A stretch of 64,000 nt of DNA, from NCBI GenBank assembly GCA_003001795.1, contig PVNI01000003.1, forward strand, positions 1 through 64,000, written 5' to 3'. The number at the start of each line of letters is the position of its first letter. The first letter of the stretch is position 1. Origin of the DNA: Actinomadura viridilutea (GTDB lineage Bacteria; Actinomycetota; Actinomycetes; Streptosporangiales; Streptosporangiaceae). The notes below the pieces were generated by a model. The model searched no databases. It was given only the letters and a program-made list of their open reading frames with translations, and was not told the origin of the DNA. Shown one piece after another: positions 43,510 to 51,702 of the stretch. The position numbers and the translations under genes were made by a program.

Positions 43510-45131
43510 GCACGGCGCCGGACGCCTCGGGCTCCCGGACCCCCGAGCGCGGGTGGAACGAGCACGTCACCGCGGCCCTGCTGGGCACGCGCCGCCGGCC
43601 GGCCCCGTCCCTGCCCGAGGCGCCCGCCGAGGTCGACGACCCGGCGGCGCGGCTGCTGGACCAGGCCGCCGTGCTGACGGTGCGGCGGCGCGCGGGCAGG
43701 CGTCCGCTCAGGTCCCTGGAGCCGATCGCACCGGCCCCCGTGGAAGATCTGCCGGTCGTCCCGCCCGCGGCCGCGCGGCGGCTGGCGCAGATCCTGGGCG
43801 GCACGCAGATCCGGGTCCTGCCCGAATGGCTGGAGGCCGCCGCGGCCGCCGGGCGCCGCGTCCCCGCGCGGCTGCTGCCCGACCTGCTCGAACGCGGCCG
43901 CAGCGACCGGATGCTGCGCCCGGCCATCGCCCGCGCGGCGGGGCGGCGCGGCGTGTGGCTCGCGCTGCGGAACACCGAGTGGGCGTACCTGGTGGGGTCC
44001 GGGGACGACCCGGGCGGCGGGCCGGAGGTGTGGCAGACCGGCACCCGCAACCAGCGGGTCGCCTACCTGACGGCGTTGCGCGGCAGCGACCCGGCCGCGG
44101 CGCGCGAGGCGCTCCGCGAGACCTGGGGCCGGGAGCCCGCGCCCGACCGGGCGGCGTTCCTGGCCACCTTCGAGCACGGGCTGTCGCCCGACGACGAGGA
44201 GTTCCTGGAGTCGGCCCTGGAGGACCGCGGCAAGGACGTCCGGCAGATCGCCGCCGACCTGCTGGCGCGGCTGCCCGGCTCGGCGTACGGGGAGCGCATG
44301 GCGGCCCGCGCCCGCGCCTGCGTCCGCCCGCTGGAGCGCACGGTGCGGGGACGGCGGCGCCTGTGGGCGGCGGTGGAGCCCCCGCGCACGCACGACGAGG
44401 ACCTCGCCCGCGACGGCGTCCCGTTCCACCCCTCCGGGTCGTTCGCTCCGGGCGGCCGGTCCGGCGGGCCGGTCGGGACGCGGGCGGCCTGGCTGCGGGA
44501 GATCCTGGCCCGCACGCCCCTGGCGACCTGGACGGAGCTGTTCGGGCTGCCGCCCATGGAGATCGTCTGCCTGCCCGTGACCGAGGCGGCGGGGCACGGC
44601 GACCGCGAGGACGGCGACGCGCGCCGCGGCGGGGACGCCCGCGCCGCCCGCGACGTGCACATCGGCTGGGCGCGGGCCGCGCTGCGGCAACGCGACGTCG
44701 CCTGGGCGCGGGCGCTGCTCAAGGGCGGCGTCCTGGCCGACGAGCCGGAGGCTCTGGCCGAGCTGCTCCAGGTGCTCCCGGCCGACGAACGCGACCAGGC
44801 CGCCGCCGATCTGATCCGCTGGGTGGAGGGCGGCCCCGACCTGCTGCGCGTGCTCGAACGCATCCCCGGCCCGTGGACGGGCCAGCTGGCCGACGCCGTG
44901 GTCGTCGCCCTGGCGGGGGCGGCCGAGCGGCGGGCGCGGCCCTACGAGCACACCCTGACCCAGCTGTGCCGCCTGGCCGACCAGCGGCTCACCCCCGACG
45001 CCGCGCCCCGGCTGGAGGCCCTCGCGGCCCGGCCGGGCGCCGCCCCGGCGGGCGCCGCCGGGCACGCGCTGGCCGAACTGACCGAGACCTTGCGTTTCCG
45101 CCACGAGATGCTGAAGGAGCTGACCTCGTGA
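43506..45131 (+). CDS. DUF5691 family protein, MoxR-VWA operon
   Basis: 541 residues. The N-terminus WNEHVTAALLGTRRRPAPSL and the region RNTEWAYLVGSGDDPG, then RVAYLTALRGSDPAAAREAL, match the DUF5691 pattern. The protein is alpha-helical and HEAT-like (LLARLPGSAYGERMAARARA), with an acidic insertion around 375-395 and a C-terminal EMLKELTS. No catalytic motif. It always travels with MoxR/VWA genes in relatives that I recall, suggesting a scaffold or adaptor. Both ends overlap neighbours by 4 bp (GTGA). Confidence 0.8.
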   Translation: MSTAPDASGSRTPERGWNEHVTAALLGTRRRPAPSLPEAPAEVDDPAARLLDQAAVLTVRRRAGRRPLRSLEPIAPAPVEDLPVVPPAAARRLAQILGGTQIRVLPEWLEAAAAAGRRVPARLLPDLLERGRSDRMLRPAIARAAGRRGVWLALRNTEWAYLVGSGDDPGGGPEVWQTGTRNQRVAYLTALRGSDPAAAREALRETWGREPAPDRAAFLATFEHGLSPDDEEFLESALEDRGKDVRQIAADLLARLPGSAYGERMAARARACVRPLERTVRGRRRLWAAVEPPRTHDEDLARDGVPFHPSGSFAPGGRSGGPVGTRAAWLREILARTPLATWTELFGLPPMEIVCLPVTEAAGHGDREDGDARRGGDARAARDVHIGWARAALRQRDVAWARALLKGGVLADEPEALAELLQVLPADERDQAAADLIRWVEGGPDLLRVLERIPGPWTGQLADAVVVALAGAAERRARPYEHTLTQLCRLADQRLTPDAAPRLEALAARPGAAPAGAAGHALAELTETLRFRHEMLKELTS

Positions 45132-46228
45132 CCACCGACTCCACTCCCCCGGCCGGCGTGCTGCGGCCGCACGCCGAGCAGCAGTACGCCGACGAGTTGG
45201 CCCGGCTGGCCGAGCACGACGACCGGCCGCGCCCGCCCGGGTGGCGGCTGTCGCCGTGGGCGGTCACCACGTACCTGATGGGCGGCGAGCTGCCCGACGG
45301 CTCGCGCATCTCCCCCAAGTACATCGGCCCGCGGCGGCTGATGGAGGTCGCCGTGGCCACGCTGGCGACCGACCGGGCGCTGCTGCTGCTCGGCGTGCCC
45401 GGCACCGCCAAGACGTGGGTGTCCGAGCACTTGGCGGCGGCGGTGAGCGGCGACTCCACGCTGCTGGTGCAGGGCACGGCCGGCACGACGGAGGAGGCCG
45501 TGCGGTACGGGTGGAACTACGCCCGGCTGCTGGCCGAGGGCCCGTCGGAGAAGGCGCTGGTGGAGAGCCCGCTGATGAAGGCGATGCGCACCGGCGCGGT
45601 GGCCCGCATCGAGGAGCTGACCCGCATGCCCGGGGACGTGCAGGACACGCTCATCACGATCCTGTCGGAGAAGACCCTGCCCGTGCCCGAGCTGGGCGTC
45701 GAAGTGCAGGCCCGCAAGGGCTTCACCGTGATCGCCACCGCCAACGACCGGGACCGGGGCGTCAACGAGCTGTCCAGCGCGCTGCGCCGCCGGTTCAACA
45801 CGGTGGTGCTGCCGCTGCCCGCCACGGCGGAGGAGGAGGTCGACATCGTGGCCCGCCGGGTGGAGCAGATCGGCAGGGCGCTGGAGCTGCCGGACGCGCC
45901 CGCGGGCCTGGACGAGATCCGCCGGGTGGTGACCGTCTTCCGGGAGCTGCGCGCCGGGCTGACCGACGACGGCCGCACCAAGCTCAAGTCGCCCAGCGGC
46001 ACGCTGAGCACCGCCGAGGCCATCTCGGTGATCACCAACGGGCTGGCGCTGGCGGCGCACTTCGGCGACGGCGTGCTGCGCGCCGCGGACGTGGCGGGCG
46101 GCATCGTCGGCGCCGTCGTCCAGGACCCGGTGTCCGACCGGGTCGCGTGGCAGGAGTACCTGGAGACTGTCGTCCGGGAACGGCCCGGTTGGCAGGACTT
46201 CTACCGCGCGTGCCGGGAGGTGTCTTGA
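45128..46228 (+). CDS. MoxR-type AAA+ ATPase
   Basis: 366 residues. Walker A GVPGTAKTW (about 89-97), a B-motif region ARIEELTRMPGDVQDTLITI with adjacent Glu residues, sensor 1 VIATANDRDRGVNELSSALR, and the arginine-finger stretch RRRFNTVVLPLP. A C-terminal lid includes GTLSTAEAISVITNG. MoxR proteins act with VWA proteins as chaperones that insert metals or remodel targets. GTG 45128 overlaps DUF5691; the stop overlaps the TTG of DUF5682. Confidence 0.92.
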   Translation: MTTDSTPPAGVLRPHAEQQYADELARLAEHDDRPRPPGWRLSPWAVTTYLMGGELPDGSRISPKYIGPRRLMEVAVATLATDRALLLLGVPGTAKTWVSEHLAAAVSGDSTLLVQGTAGTTEEAVRYGWNYARLLAEGPSEKALVESPLMKAMRTGAVARIEELTRMPGDVQDTLITILSEKTLPVPELGVEVQARKGFTVIATANDRDRGVNELSSALRRRFNTVVLPLPATAEEEVDIVARRVEQIGRALELPDAPAGLDEIRRVVTVFRELRAGLTDDGRTKLKSPSGTLSTAEAISVITNGLALAAHFGDGVLRAADVAGGIVGAVVQDPVSDRVAWQEYLETVVRERPGWQDFYRACREVS

Positions 46229-48696
46229 GCCCGTCCCCGCCCCGTCCCGCCGGCGCCGTCCCGGACGCGGCACCGGCAGCCCCGCACGCCGCGGGCCAGG
46301 CGGCGCGCCGGCGGGCGCCCGACCGCGGGGAGCGGGCGCAGGTGGAGGTGTACGGGATCCGGCACCACGGCCCCGGGTCGGCGCGGGCGGTGCGGCGCGC
46401 GCTGGAGGAGTTCAAGCCCGAGGCGGTGCTGATCGAGGGGCCGCCGGAGGCCGACGACCTGGTCGACCTGGCCGCCGACCCGGGCATGGTGCCGCCGGTG
46501 GCGCTGCTGGCCTACTCCCCCGGCCGCACCCCGTCAGCCGACGGCGCCGAGGCGACCGAACGGCGGGCGGCGTTCTGGCCGTTCGCCGAGTTCAGCCCCG
46601 AGTGGCAGGCGATCCGCTACGCCCTGGAGGCGGGCGTCCCCGTCCGTTTCTGCGACCTGCCCGCCGCCCACCAGCTCGCCCGGCAGGAGCCGGACGCGGA
46701 CGCCGGCGATCCCGGGCCGGCCGGGCCCGAGGCGCCCCCTTCCGCCGAGGACGGGCGGCCCGCCGCCGAAACCCCCGAGGGGCGGGACGAGCCGCCGGAG
46801 CAGGACATCCGCCTGGACCCGCTGGGCTGGCTGGCGCGGGCCGCCGGGTACGACGACGCCGAACGCTGGTGGGACGACGTGGTGGAGCACCGCGGCGACG
46901 GGCCCTCCCCGTTCCCCGCGATCGCCGAGGCGATGACCGAGTTGCGCGCCCGGCTGGCCGCGCTCCCCGAGCGGGAGCACGGCCCCCTGCCGCCCGGCTG
47001 CCTGCGGCGCGAGGAGCAGCGGGAGGCGTACATGCGCCGCACCCTGCGCCGCGCGCTCAAGGACGGGTACGAGCGCGTCGCGGTCGTCTGCGGCGCCTGG
47101 CACGTCCCGGCGCTGCTGGAGAAGGTCCCGGCGGCGCGCGACGAGCGGACGCTGCGCGGCCTGCCCAAGACCAAGGTCGCGATGACCTGGGTGCCGTGGA
47201 CGCACGGCAGGCTGGCCGACCGCTCCGGGTACGGCGCGGGCGTGCGGTCCCCCGGCTGGTACCACCACCTGTTCACGTCCGGGGACCGGCCGATCGAGCG
47301 GTGGCTGACCGAGGCCGCGCGGGTGCTGCGCGAGGAGGACCTGCACGTGTCGTCCGCGCACGTCATCGAGGCGGTGCGGCTGGCCGAGGCGCTGGCGGCG
47401 CTGCGCGGGCGTCCGCTGGCCGGTCTGGACGAGGTCACCGAGGCGGTCCGGGCGGTGCTGTGCGAGGGCAACGAGCTGCCGGTGGAGCTGATCCAGCGGC
47501 GGATGGTGGTGGGCGAGCGGCTCGGGTCGGTGCCCGAGCGGACCCCGATGGTGCCGCTGCAGCGCGACCTGCAGGCCGAGCAGCGGCGGCTGCGGCTCAA
47601 GCCGTCCGCGCTGGACAAGGAGTACGACCTCGACCTGCGCAAGGCGCTCGACCTGGACCGCAGCCGCCTGCTGCACCGGCTGCGGCTGCTGGGCGTCGAC
47701 TGGGGCGTGCCGCAGGAGGCGCAGGGCCGGTCCAAGGGCACGTTCCGCGAGAGCTGGACGCTGATGTGGCGGCCGGAGTTCGACGTCGAGCTGATCGAGG
47801 CCGGCGCGTGGGGCACCACCGTGCACGGGGCCGCGGCCGCGCGCGCGACGGCGATGGCGGCGCAGGCGGCCACCCTGGCGGAGCTGACGTCCCTGGCCGA
47901 GCGGTGCCTGCTGGCCGACCTCGGCGACGCCCTGCCCGCCGTGATGCGGGCCCTGGCCGACCGCGCCGCGGTCGACGCGGACGTGGCGCACCTGATGGCC
48001 GCGCTGCCCGCCCTGGTGCGCGCCCTGCGGTACGGCGACGTGCGCGGCACTCCCACCGGCCCGCTGCGCACCGTGGTCGACGGCCTGGTGGTGCGCGTGT
48101 GCGTGGGCCTGCCCCCGGCCGTCACCGGGCTGGACGACGACGCGTCCCGGGAGATGCTCGGGCACATCGACGCCGTGCACGGGGCGCTGTCCCTGCTCGG
48201 CGACGACGACCACACCGCCCGCTGGCTGCGGACCCTGCGCGTCCTGGTCGACCGGGACGGCGACCGCGCCGTGCACGGCCTGCTGGAGGGGCGGCTGACC
48301 CGGCTGCTGCTGGACGCCGGGCGGCTCGACGACGTCCCGGACCGCATGGCCCGCGCCGTGTCGGTCGGCGTCGCGCCCGACCGCGCCGCCGCCTGGGTGG
48401 AGGGGTTCCTGTCGGGCGGCGGACTGCTGCTCGTGCACGACGACGACCTGCTGCGCCTGCTGGACGGCTGGATCGCCGGGCTGCCGGCCGACGCGTTCAC
48501 CGCGGTGCTGCCGCTGCTGCGCCGCACGTTCGGCGGGTACGCGGCGGCGGAGCGGCGCGCCATCGGCGAGCGGGTCCGGCGGCTCGACGCCGCCGGGCCG
48601 CCCGCCGCGGCGCGGGACGACGACATCGACGCGGGCCGCGCGGCGGCCGCCGCCGCGACGGCCCTGCGCATCCTCGGCTGGGAGGCCCCCGCGTGA
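46225..48696 (+). CDS. DUF5682 family protein (TraB/ChaN-like domain)
   Basis: 823 residues. After a 40-residue Pro/Ala leader comes VYGIRHHGPGSARAVRRALE, then AVLIEGPPEADDLVDLAADP; FCDLPAAHQLA and VVCGAWHVPAL follow. These match the TraB/ChaN/EreA-like superfamily with conserved His and Glu residues. The middle is acidic and low-complexity (about 155-195), and the C-terminal half is helical (LIQRRMVVGERLG, then LRKALDLDRSRLLHRLRLLG). Start is TTG 46225 because GGAGG sits 5 nt upstream and no other in-frame start has one. May be a hydrolase effector or metal-dependent target of the MoxR chaperone. Confidence 0.83.
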   Translation: MSPSPPRPAGAVPDAAPAAPHAAGQAARRRAPDRGERAQVEVYGIRHHGPGSARAVRRALEEFKPEAVLIEGPPEADDLVDLAADPGMVPPVALLAYSPGRTPSADGAEATERRAAFWPFAEFSPEWQAIRYALEAGVPVRFCDLPAAHQLARQEPDADAGDPGPAGPEAPPSAEDGRPAAETPEGRDEPPEQDIRLDPLGWLARAAGYDDAERWWDDVVEHRGDGPSPFPAIAEAMTELRARLAALPEREHGPLPPGCLRREEQREAYMRRTLRRALKDGYERVAVVCGAWHVPALLEKVPAARDERTLRGLPKTKVAMTWVPWTHGRLADRSGYGAGVRSPGWYHHLFTSGDRPIERWLTEAARVLREEDLHVSSAHVIEAVRLAEALAALRGRPLAGLDEVTEAVRAVLCEGNELPVELIQRRMVVGERLGSVPERTPMVPLQRDLQAEQRRLRLKPSALDKEYDLDLRKALDLDRSRLLHRLRLLGVDWGVPQEAQGRSKGTFRESWTLMWRPEFDVELIEAGAWGTTVHGAAAARATAMAAQAATLAELTSLAERCLLADLGDALPAVMRALADRAAVDADVAHLMAALPALVRALRYGDVRGTPTGPLRTVVDGLVVRVCVGLPPAVTGLDDDASREMLGHIDAVHGALSLLGDDDHTARWLRTLRVLVDRDGDRAVHGLLEGRLTRLLLDAGRLDDVPDRMARAVSVGVAPDRAAAWVEGFLSGGGLLLVHDDDLLRLLDGWIAGLPADAFTAVLPLLRRTFGGYAAAERRAIGERVRRLDAAGPPAAARDDDIDAGRAAAAAATALRILGWEAPA

Positions 48697-48752
48697 ACGA
48701 CCGCGTGAACGACCGGGTGAACGGGCGGGTGAACGGGCGGATGAACGACGCG
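48693..48752 (+). repeat. Five 12-bp repeats, each with a start codon, at the VWA gene start
   Basis: Units at 48693, 48705, 48717, 48729 and 48741 (GTGAACGACCG-like; the last begins ATGAAC). Each begins with GTG or ATG in the VWA frame and carries TGA one base later, in the DUF5682 frame. Confidence 0.92.
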
Positions 48753-49922
48753 ACCGACGCCGACCGGGAGCGGCTCAGGCGGTGGCGGCTGGTGCTGGGC
48801 GGCGGGGCCGCCGACGGCACCGGCGTCGCGCTCAAGGGCTCGGAGGCGCGCATGGACGCGGCGTTGGAGAAGCTCTACGGCCGCGGCGGCCCGGACGACG
48901 GCCGCCCTCGATCGGGGCGCCGCGACGGGGGTCTGGGCGACTCGGCGCCCAGCGTGGCGCGCTGGCTGGGCGACATCCGCGCCTACTTCCCCTCCAGGGT
49001 CGTGCAGGTGATGCAGAAGGACGCCATCGAGCGCCTCAACCTGACCCGGCTGCTGCTCGAGCCGGAGATGCTGGACGCCGTCGAACCCGACGTGCACCTG
49101 GTGGGCACGCTGCTGGCGCTCAACAAGGTCATGCCGGAGCGGGCCCGCGAGTCGGCCCGCGCGGTCGTCCGCAAGGTCGTGGCGGACCTGGAGCGGCGGC
49201 TGGCCCAGCGCACCCGTTCGGCGGTCGCGGGCGCGCTGGACCGCTCGTCGCGCACGTCGCGGCCGCGCCGCCCGGCCGACGTGGACTGGAACCGCACGAT
49301 CCGCGCCAACCTGCGCCACTACCTGCCCGAGCACGGCACGCTCGTCCCCGAGCGGCTGATCGGGTACGGGCGGCGCGACCAGGCGGTCAAGCGGGACGTG
49401 GTGCTGTGCGTCGACCAGAGCGGCTCGATGGCGGAGTCGGTCGTGTACGCGGGGGTGTTCGGCGCGGTGCTGGCGTCGATGCGCTCGCTGCGCACGTCCC
49501 TGGTGGTGTTCGACACCAGCGTGGTGGACCTGACCGAGCAGCTGCACGACCCGGTGGAGGTGCTGTTCGGCACCCAGCTCGGCGGCGGCACCGACATCGC
49601 CCGCGCGCTGGCGTACTGCCAGGGCCTGATCACCCGGCCCCGCGAAACGATCATGGTGCTGCTCAGCGACCTGTACGAGGGCGGCGACCGCGCGGCGATG
49701 CTCCAGCGGGTCGCCGCGCTGACCGCGGCGGGCGTCCAGGTGATCGCGCTGCTGGCGCTGTCGGACGAGGGCGCGCCCGCCTACGACCGGGAGAACGCGG
49801 CCTCCCTGGCCGCTCTCGGGGTCCCCGCGTTCGCCTGCACCCCGGACGCCTTCCCCGACCTGATGGCGGCGGCCGTCCAGCGCCGCGACATCAAGGAGTG
49901 GGCGGAACGCGCCCTCACCTGA
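48693..49922 (+). CDS. VWA-domain protein, last gene of the MoxR-VWA operon
   Basis: 409 residues from GTG 48693. A C-terminal von Willebrand A domain has the full MIDAS set: DQSGS (241-245), Thr in GGGTD, and Asp in LLSDLYEGG. The N-terminal half is helical (RVVQVMQKDAIERLNLTRLL and LLEPEMLDAVEPD). It should bind metal and act as partner of the MoxR ATPase. The first 20 residues are five in-frame repeats of a 12-bp unit (VNDR VNDR VNGR VNGR MNDA), giving several alternative starts. It overlaps the DUF5682 stop (GTGA). Confidence 0.9.
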   Translation: MNDRVNDRVNGRVNGRMNDATDADRERLRRWRLVLGGGAADGTGVALKGSEARMDAALEKLYGRGGPDDGRPRSGRRDGGLGDSAPSVARWLGDIRAYFPSRVVQVMQKDAIERLNLTRLLLEPEMLDAVEPDVHLVGTLLALNKVMPERARESARAVVRKVVADLERRLAQRTRSAVAGALDRSSRTSRPRRPADVDWNRTIRANLRHYLPEHGTLVPERLIGYGRRDQAVKRDVVLCVDQSGSMAESVVYAGVFGAVLASMRSLRTSLVVFDTSVVDLTEQLHDPVEVLFGTQLGGGTDIARALAYCQGLITRPRETIMVLLSDLYEGGDRAAMLQRVAALTAAGVQVIALLALSDEGAPAYDRENAASLAALGVPAFACTPDAFPDLMAAAVQRRDIKEWAERALT

Positions 49923-49954
49923 CCGCGCCCCGCACGTGACCGCGGAACCGGGCC

Positions 49955-49982
49955 GCCGCACCGGCCGGCGGCCCGGTGCGGC
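49955..49982 (+). terminator. Hairpin after the MoxR-VWA operon
   Basis: Perfect 10-bp stem (49955-49964 against 49973-49982) with an 8-nt loop, 33 bp past the VWA stop. No T-run. Plausible operon terminator. Confidence 0.55.
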
Positions 49983-50079
49983 CGCCGTGCCGCGGGACGG
50001 GCGTGATGCCCTGCTCGATGGTCCCGTCCCGACCGACGAGGGGCCCGGCCGAGCCCGCCGACCGGACAGGGATTATCTT

Positions 50080-50093
50080 TGCTCATATGAGCA
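50080..50093. promoter_or_regulatory. ArsR operator, perfect palindrome over the start codon
   Basis: TGCTCATATGAGCA is a perfect 14-bp palindrome whose centre contains the ATG of the ArsR gene. A -10-like TATCTT lies at 50074-50079. ArsR/SmtB sensors bind such AT-centred palindromes, so binding would block the gene's own transcription. The mRNA may be nearly leaderless. Confidence 0.7.
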
Positions 50094-50479
50094 GCAGTTC
50101 AGATGTCCGCGCGGTCGCCGACGGATGCGCGGTGCGCGTGGTGGACCCGGAGAAGGTCGCCGTGGTCACCGCGGCCCTGCCCGCCGACGAGCAGATCGTC
50201 GACCTGGCGCAGGTGTTCGGGCTGCTGGCGGACCCGGGGCGGCTGCGGATCATCACGGCGCTGCTGGAGGGCGGGGAGATGTGCGTGTGCGACATCGCGG
50301 CCGCGTGCGGGCATTCGGAGTCCGCGGTCTCGCACGCGCTGCGCCTGCTGCGCGCCAGCGGCGTGGTGCGCGCCCGCCGGTCCGGGCGCATGGCCTACTA
50401 CCGGCTGGCCGACTCGCACGTCAGGATGCTGCTCGATCTCGCCCTGGCGCATGTCGGGCACCAGGAGGACGAAGCGTGA
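50087..50479 (+). CDS. ArsR/SmtB-family metal-sensing repressor
   Basis: 130 residues. Winged-helix core ADPGRLRIITALLEGGEMCV, CDIAAACGHSESAVSHALRL, and LRASGVVRARRSGRMAYYRL. The MCVCD motif at the start of helix alpha-3/R gives two Cys ligands as in CadC/CmtR-type sensors (Cd, Pb or Zn). The C-terminal HVGHQEDEA and the SHV stretch may add ligands. ATG 50087 sits in the operator. The CDF exporter is 64 bp downstream, its likely target. Confidence 0.88.
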   Translation: MSSSSDVRAVADGCAVRVVDPEKVAVVTAALPADEQIVDLAQVFGLLADPGRLRIITALLEGGEMCVCDIAAACGHSESAVSHALRLLRASGVVRARRSGRMAYYRLADSHVRMLLDLALAHVGHQEDEA

Positions 50480-50543
50480 CCGCGCCCCCGGCCGGGGCGC
50501 GCCGACGGCGCTTCACGGCCCCGGAGAGGAGCGGGTGCAGCCC

Positions 50544-51653
50544 ATGAGCGCGGATCGGGAGAGCGTCGCCGGGAAGCGCCGTGCCCGGCGCGGGCGGATT
50601 CCCCTGTTCGGGCGCGCACGAGCCGACGGTCACGGCCGTGCCCAGGGGCATGCCCGGGGGCACGCCCACGGACACGGACATGGGCACGGACACGGGCACG
50701 GACACGGGCATGCGATGTCGGCGGACGCCGACCGCCGTCTGCTGGCGGCGGCGCTCGCCCTGCTCCTGGCGTTCATGGCCGGCGAGGTGGTCGTCGGCCT
50801 CGCCGCCCGCTCCCTGGCGCTGATCACCGACGCCGGGCACATGCTGACCGACGCGTTCGCGATCGCGCTGGCGCTGGTGGCGATGCGGATCGCGGCGCGT
50901 CCCCCCAAGGGCGGCTACACCTACGGGCTGCGCCGCGCGGAGATCCTGTCGGCGCAGCTGAACGGGCTGACGCTGATCCTGCTGGCGGCGTACTTCGTCT
51001 ACGAGGGCGTCTACCGGCTCATCGACCCGCCGGCGGTGGACGGCGGCATGGTGTTCTGGACGTCCCTGGCCGGCATCGCCGTGAACCTGGCGGCGACCTG
51101 GCTGATCGGCCGGGCCGACCGGCGCAGCCTCAACGTCGAGGGGGCGTTCCAGCACGTCCTCAACGACCTGTTCGCGTTCGTGTCCACGGCCGTCGCGGGC
51201 CTGGTGGTGTGGGTCTCCGGGTTCGCCCGCGCCGACGCGATCGCCTCGCTGGTGGTGGCCGCGCTGATGCTGAAGGCGGGGTACGGGCTGCTGCGCGACG
51301 CCGGGCGGGTGCTCATGGAGGCGGCCCCGGCGGGCGTGGACCCCACCGAGATCGGCGCGCGGCTGGCGGGGCGCCCCTGCGTGGAGGAGGTGCACGACCT
51401 GCACGTGTGGGAGGTCAGCTCCGGCTACCCCGCGCTGTCGGCGCACGTGCTGGTGGAGCCGCGGGGCGACTGCCACGCGGTGCGCCGCGATCTGCAGGAC
51501 GTGCTGCGCTCCTCCTACGGGATCGTCCACACGACCCTCGAGGTCGACCACGTCGACGAGGACTTCCACTGCGAGGACCCGCACGGCCCCCGGCACGTGA
51601 ACGGCTCGGGGGAACGGCACGACCACCTCGCCGACCCGGGCTGCGGCCACTGA
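50544..51653 (+). CDS. CDF-family divalent metal exporter (ZitB/CzcD type)
   Basis: 369 residues, six membrane helices. Zn-site pairs HxxxD appear twice: HMLTDAFAIALAL in helix 2 and HVLNDLFAFVSTA in helix 5. The N-terminal tail has a His/Gly repeat (HAHGHGHGHGHGHGHGHA), and the C-terminus ends in His-rich HDHLADPGCGH. Exports Zn2+ or related ions. ATG 50544 is used, though GTG 50535 is possible with AGGAG closer. Operon with the ArsR gene; a repeat array follows the stop. Confidence 0.92.
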   Translation: MSADRESVAGKRRARRGRIPLFGRARADGHGRAQGHARGHAHGHGHGHGHGHGHGHAMSADADRRLLAAALALLLAFMAGEVVVGLAARSLALITDAGHMLTDAFAIALALVAMRIAARPPKGGYTYGLRRAEILSAQLNGLTLILLAAYFVYEGVYRLIDPPAVDGGMVFWTSLAGIAVNLAATWLIGRADRRSLNVEGAFQHVLNDLFAFVSTAVAGLVVWVSGFARADAIASLVVAALMLKAGYGLLRDAGRVLMEAAPAGVDPTEIGARLAGRPCVEEVHDLHVWEVSSGYPALSAHVLVEPRGDCHAVRRDLQDVLRSSYGIVHTTLEVDHVDEDFHCEDPHGPRHVNGSGERHDHLADPGCGH

Positions 51654-51701
51654 TCACGGAGGCGCACCGATCACGGACGCGCGCCGATCACGGCCGCGGC
51701 C
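51652..51701. repeat. Three ~17-bp repeats over the CDF stop codon
   Basis: Units at 51652-51668, 51669-51685 and 51686-51701 (GATCACGGA[G/C]GCGC.CC-like). They begin inside the CDF stop TGA (51651-51653) and end 1 bp before the convergent esterase stop. Confidence 0.88.
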
Positions 51702-51702
51702 G

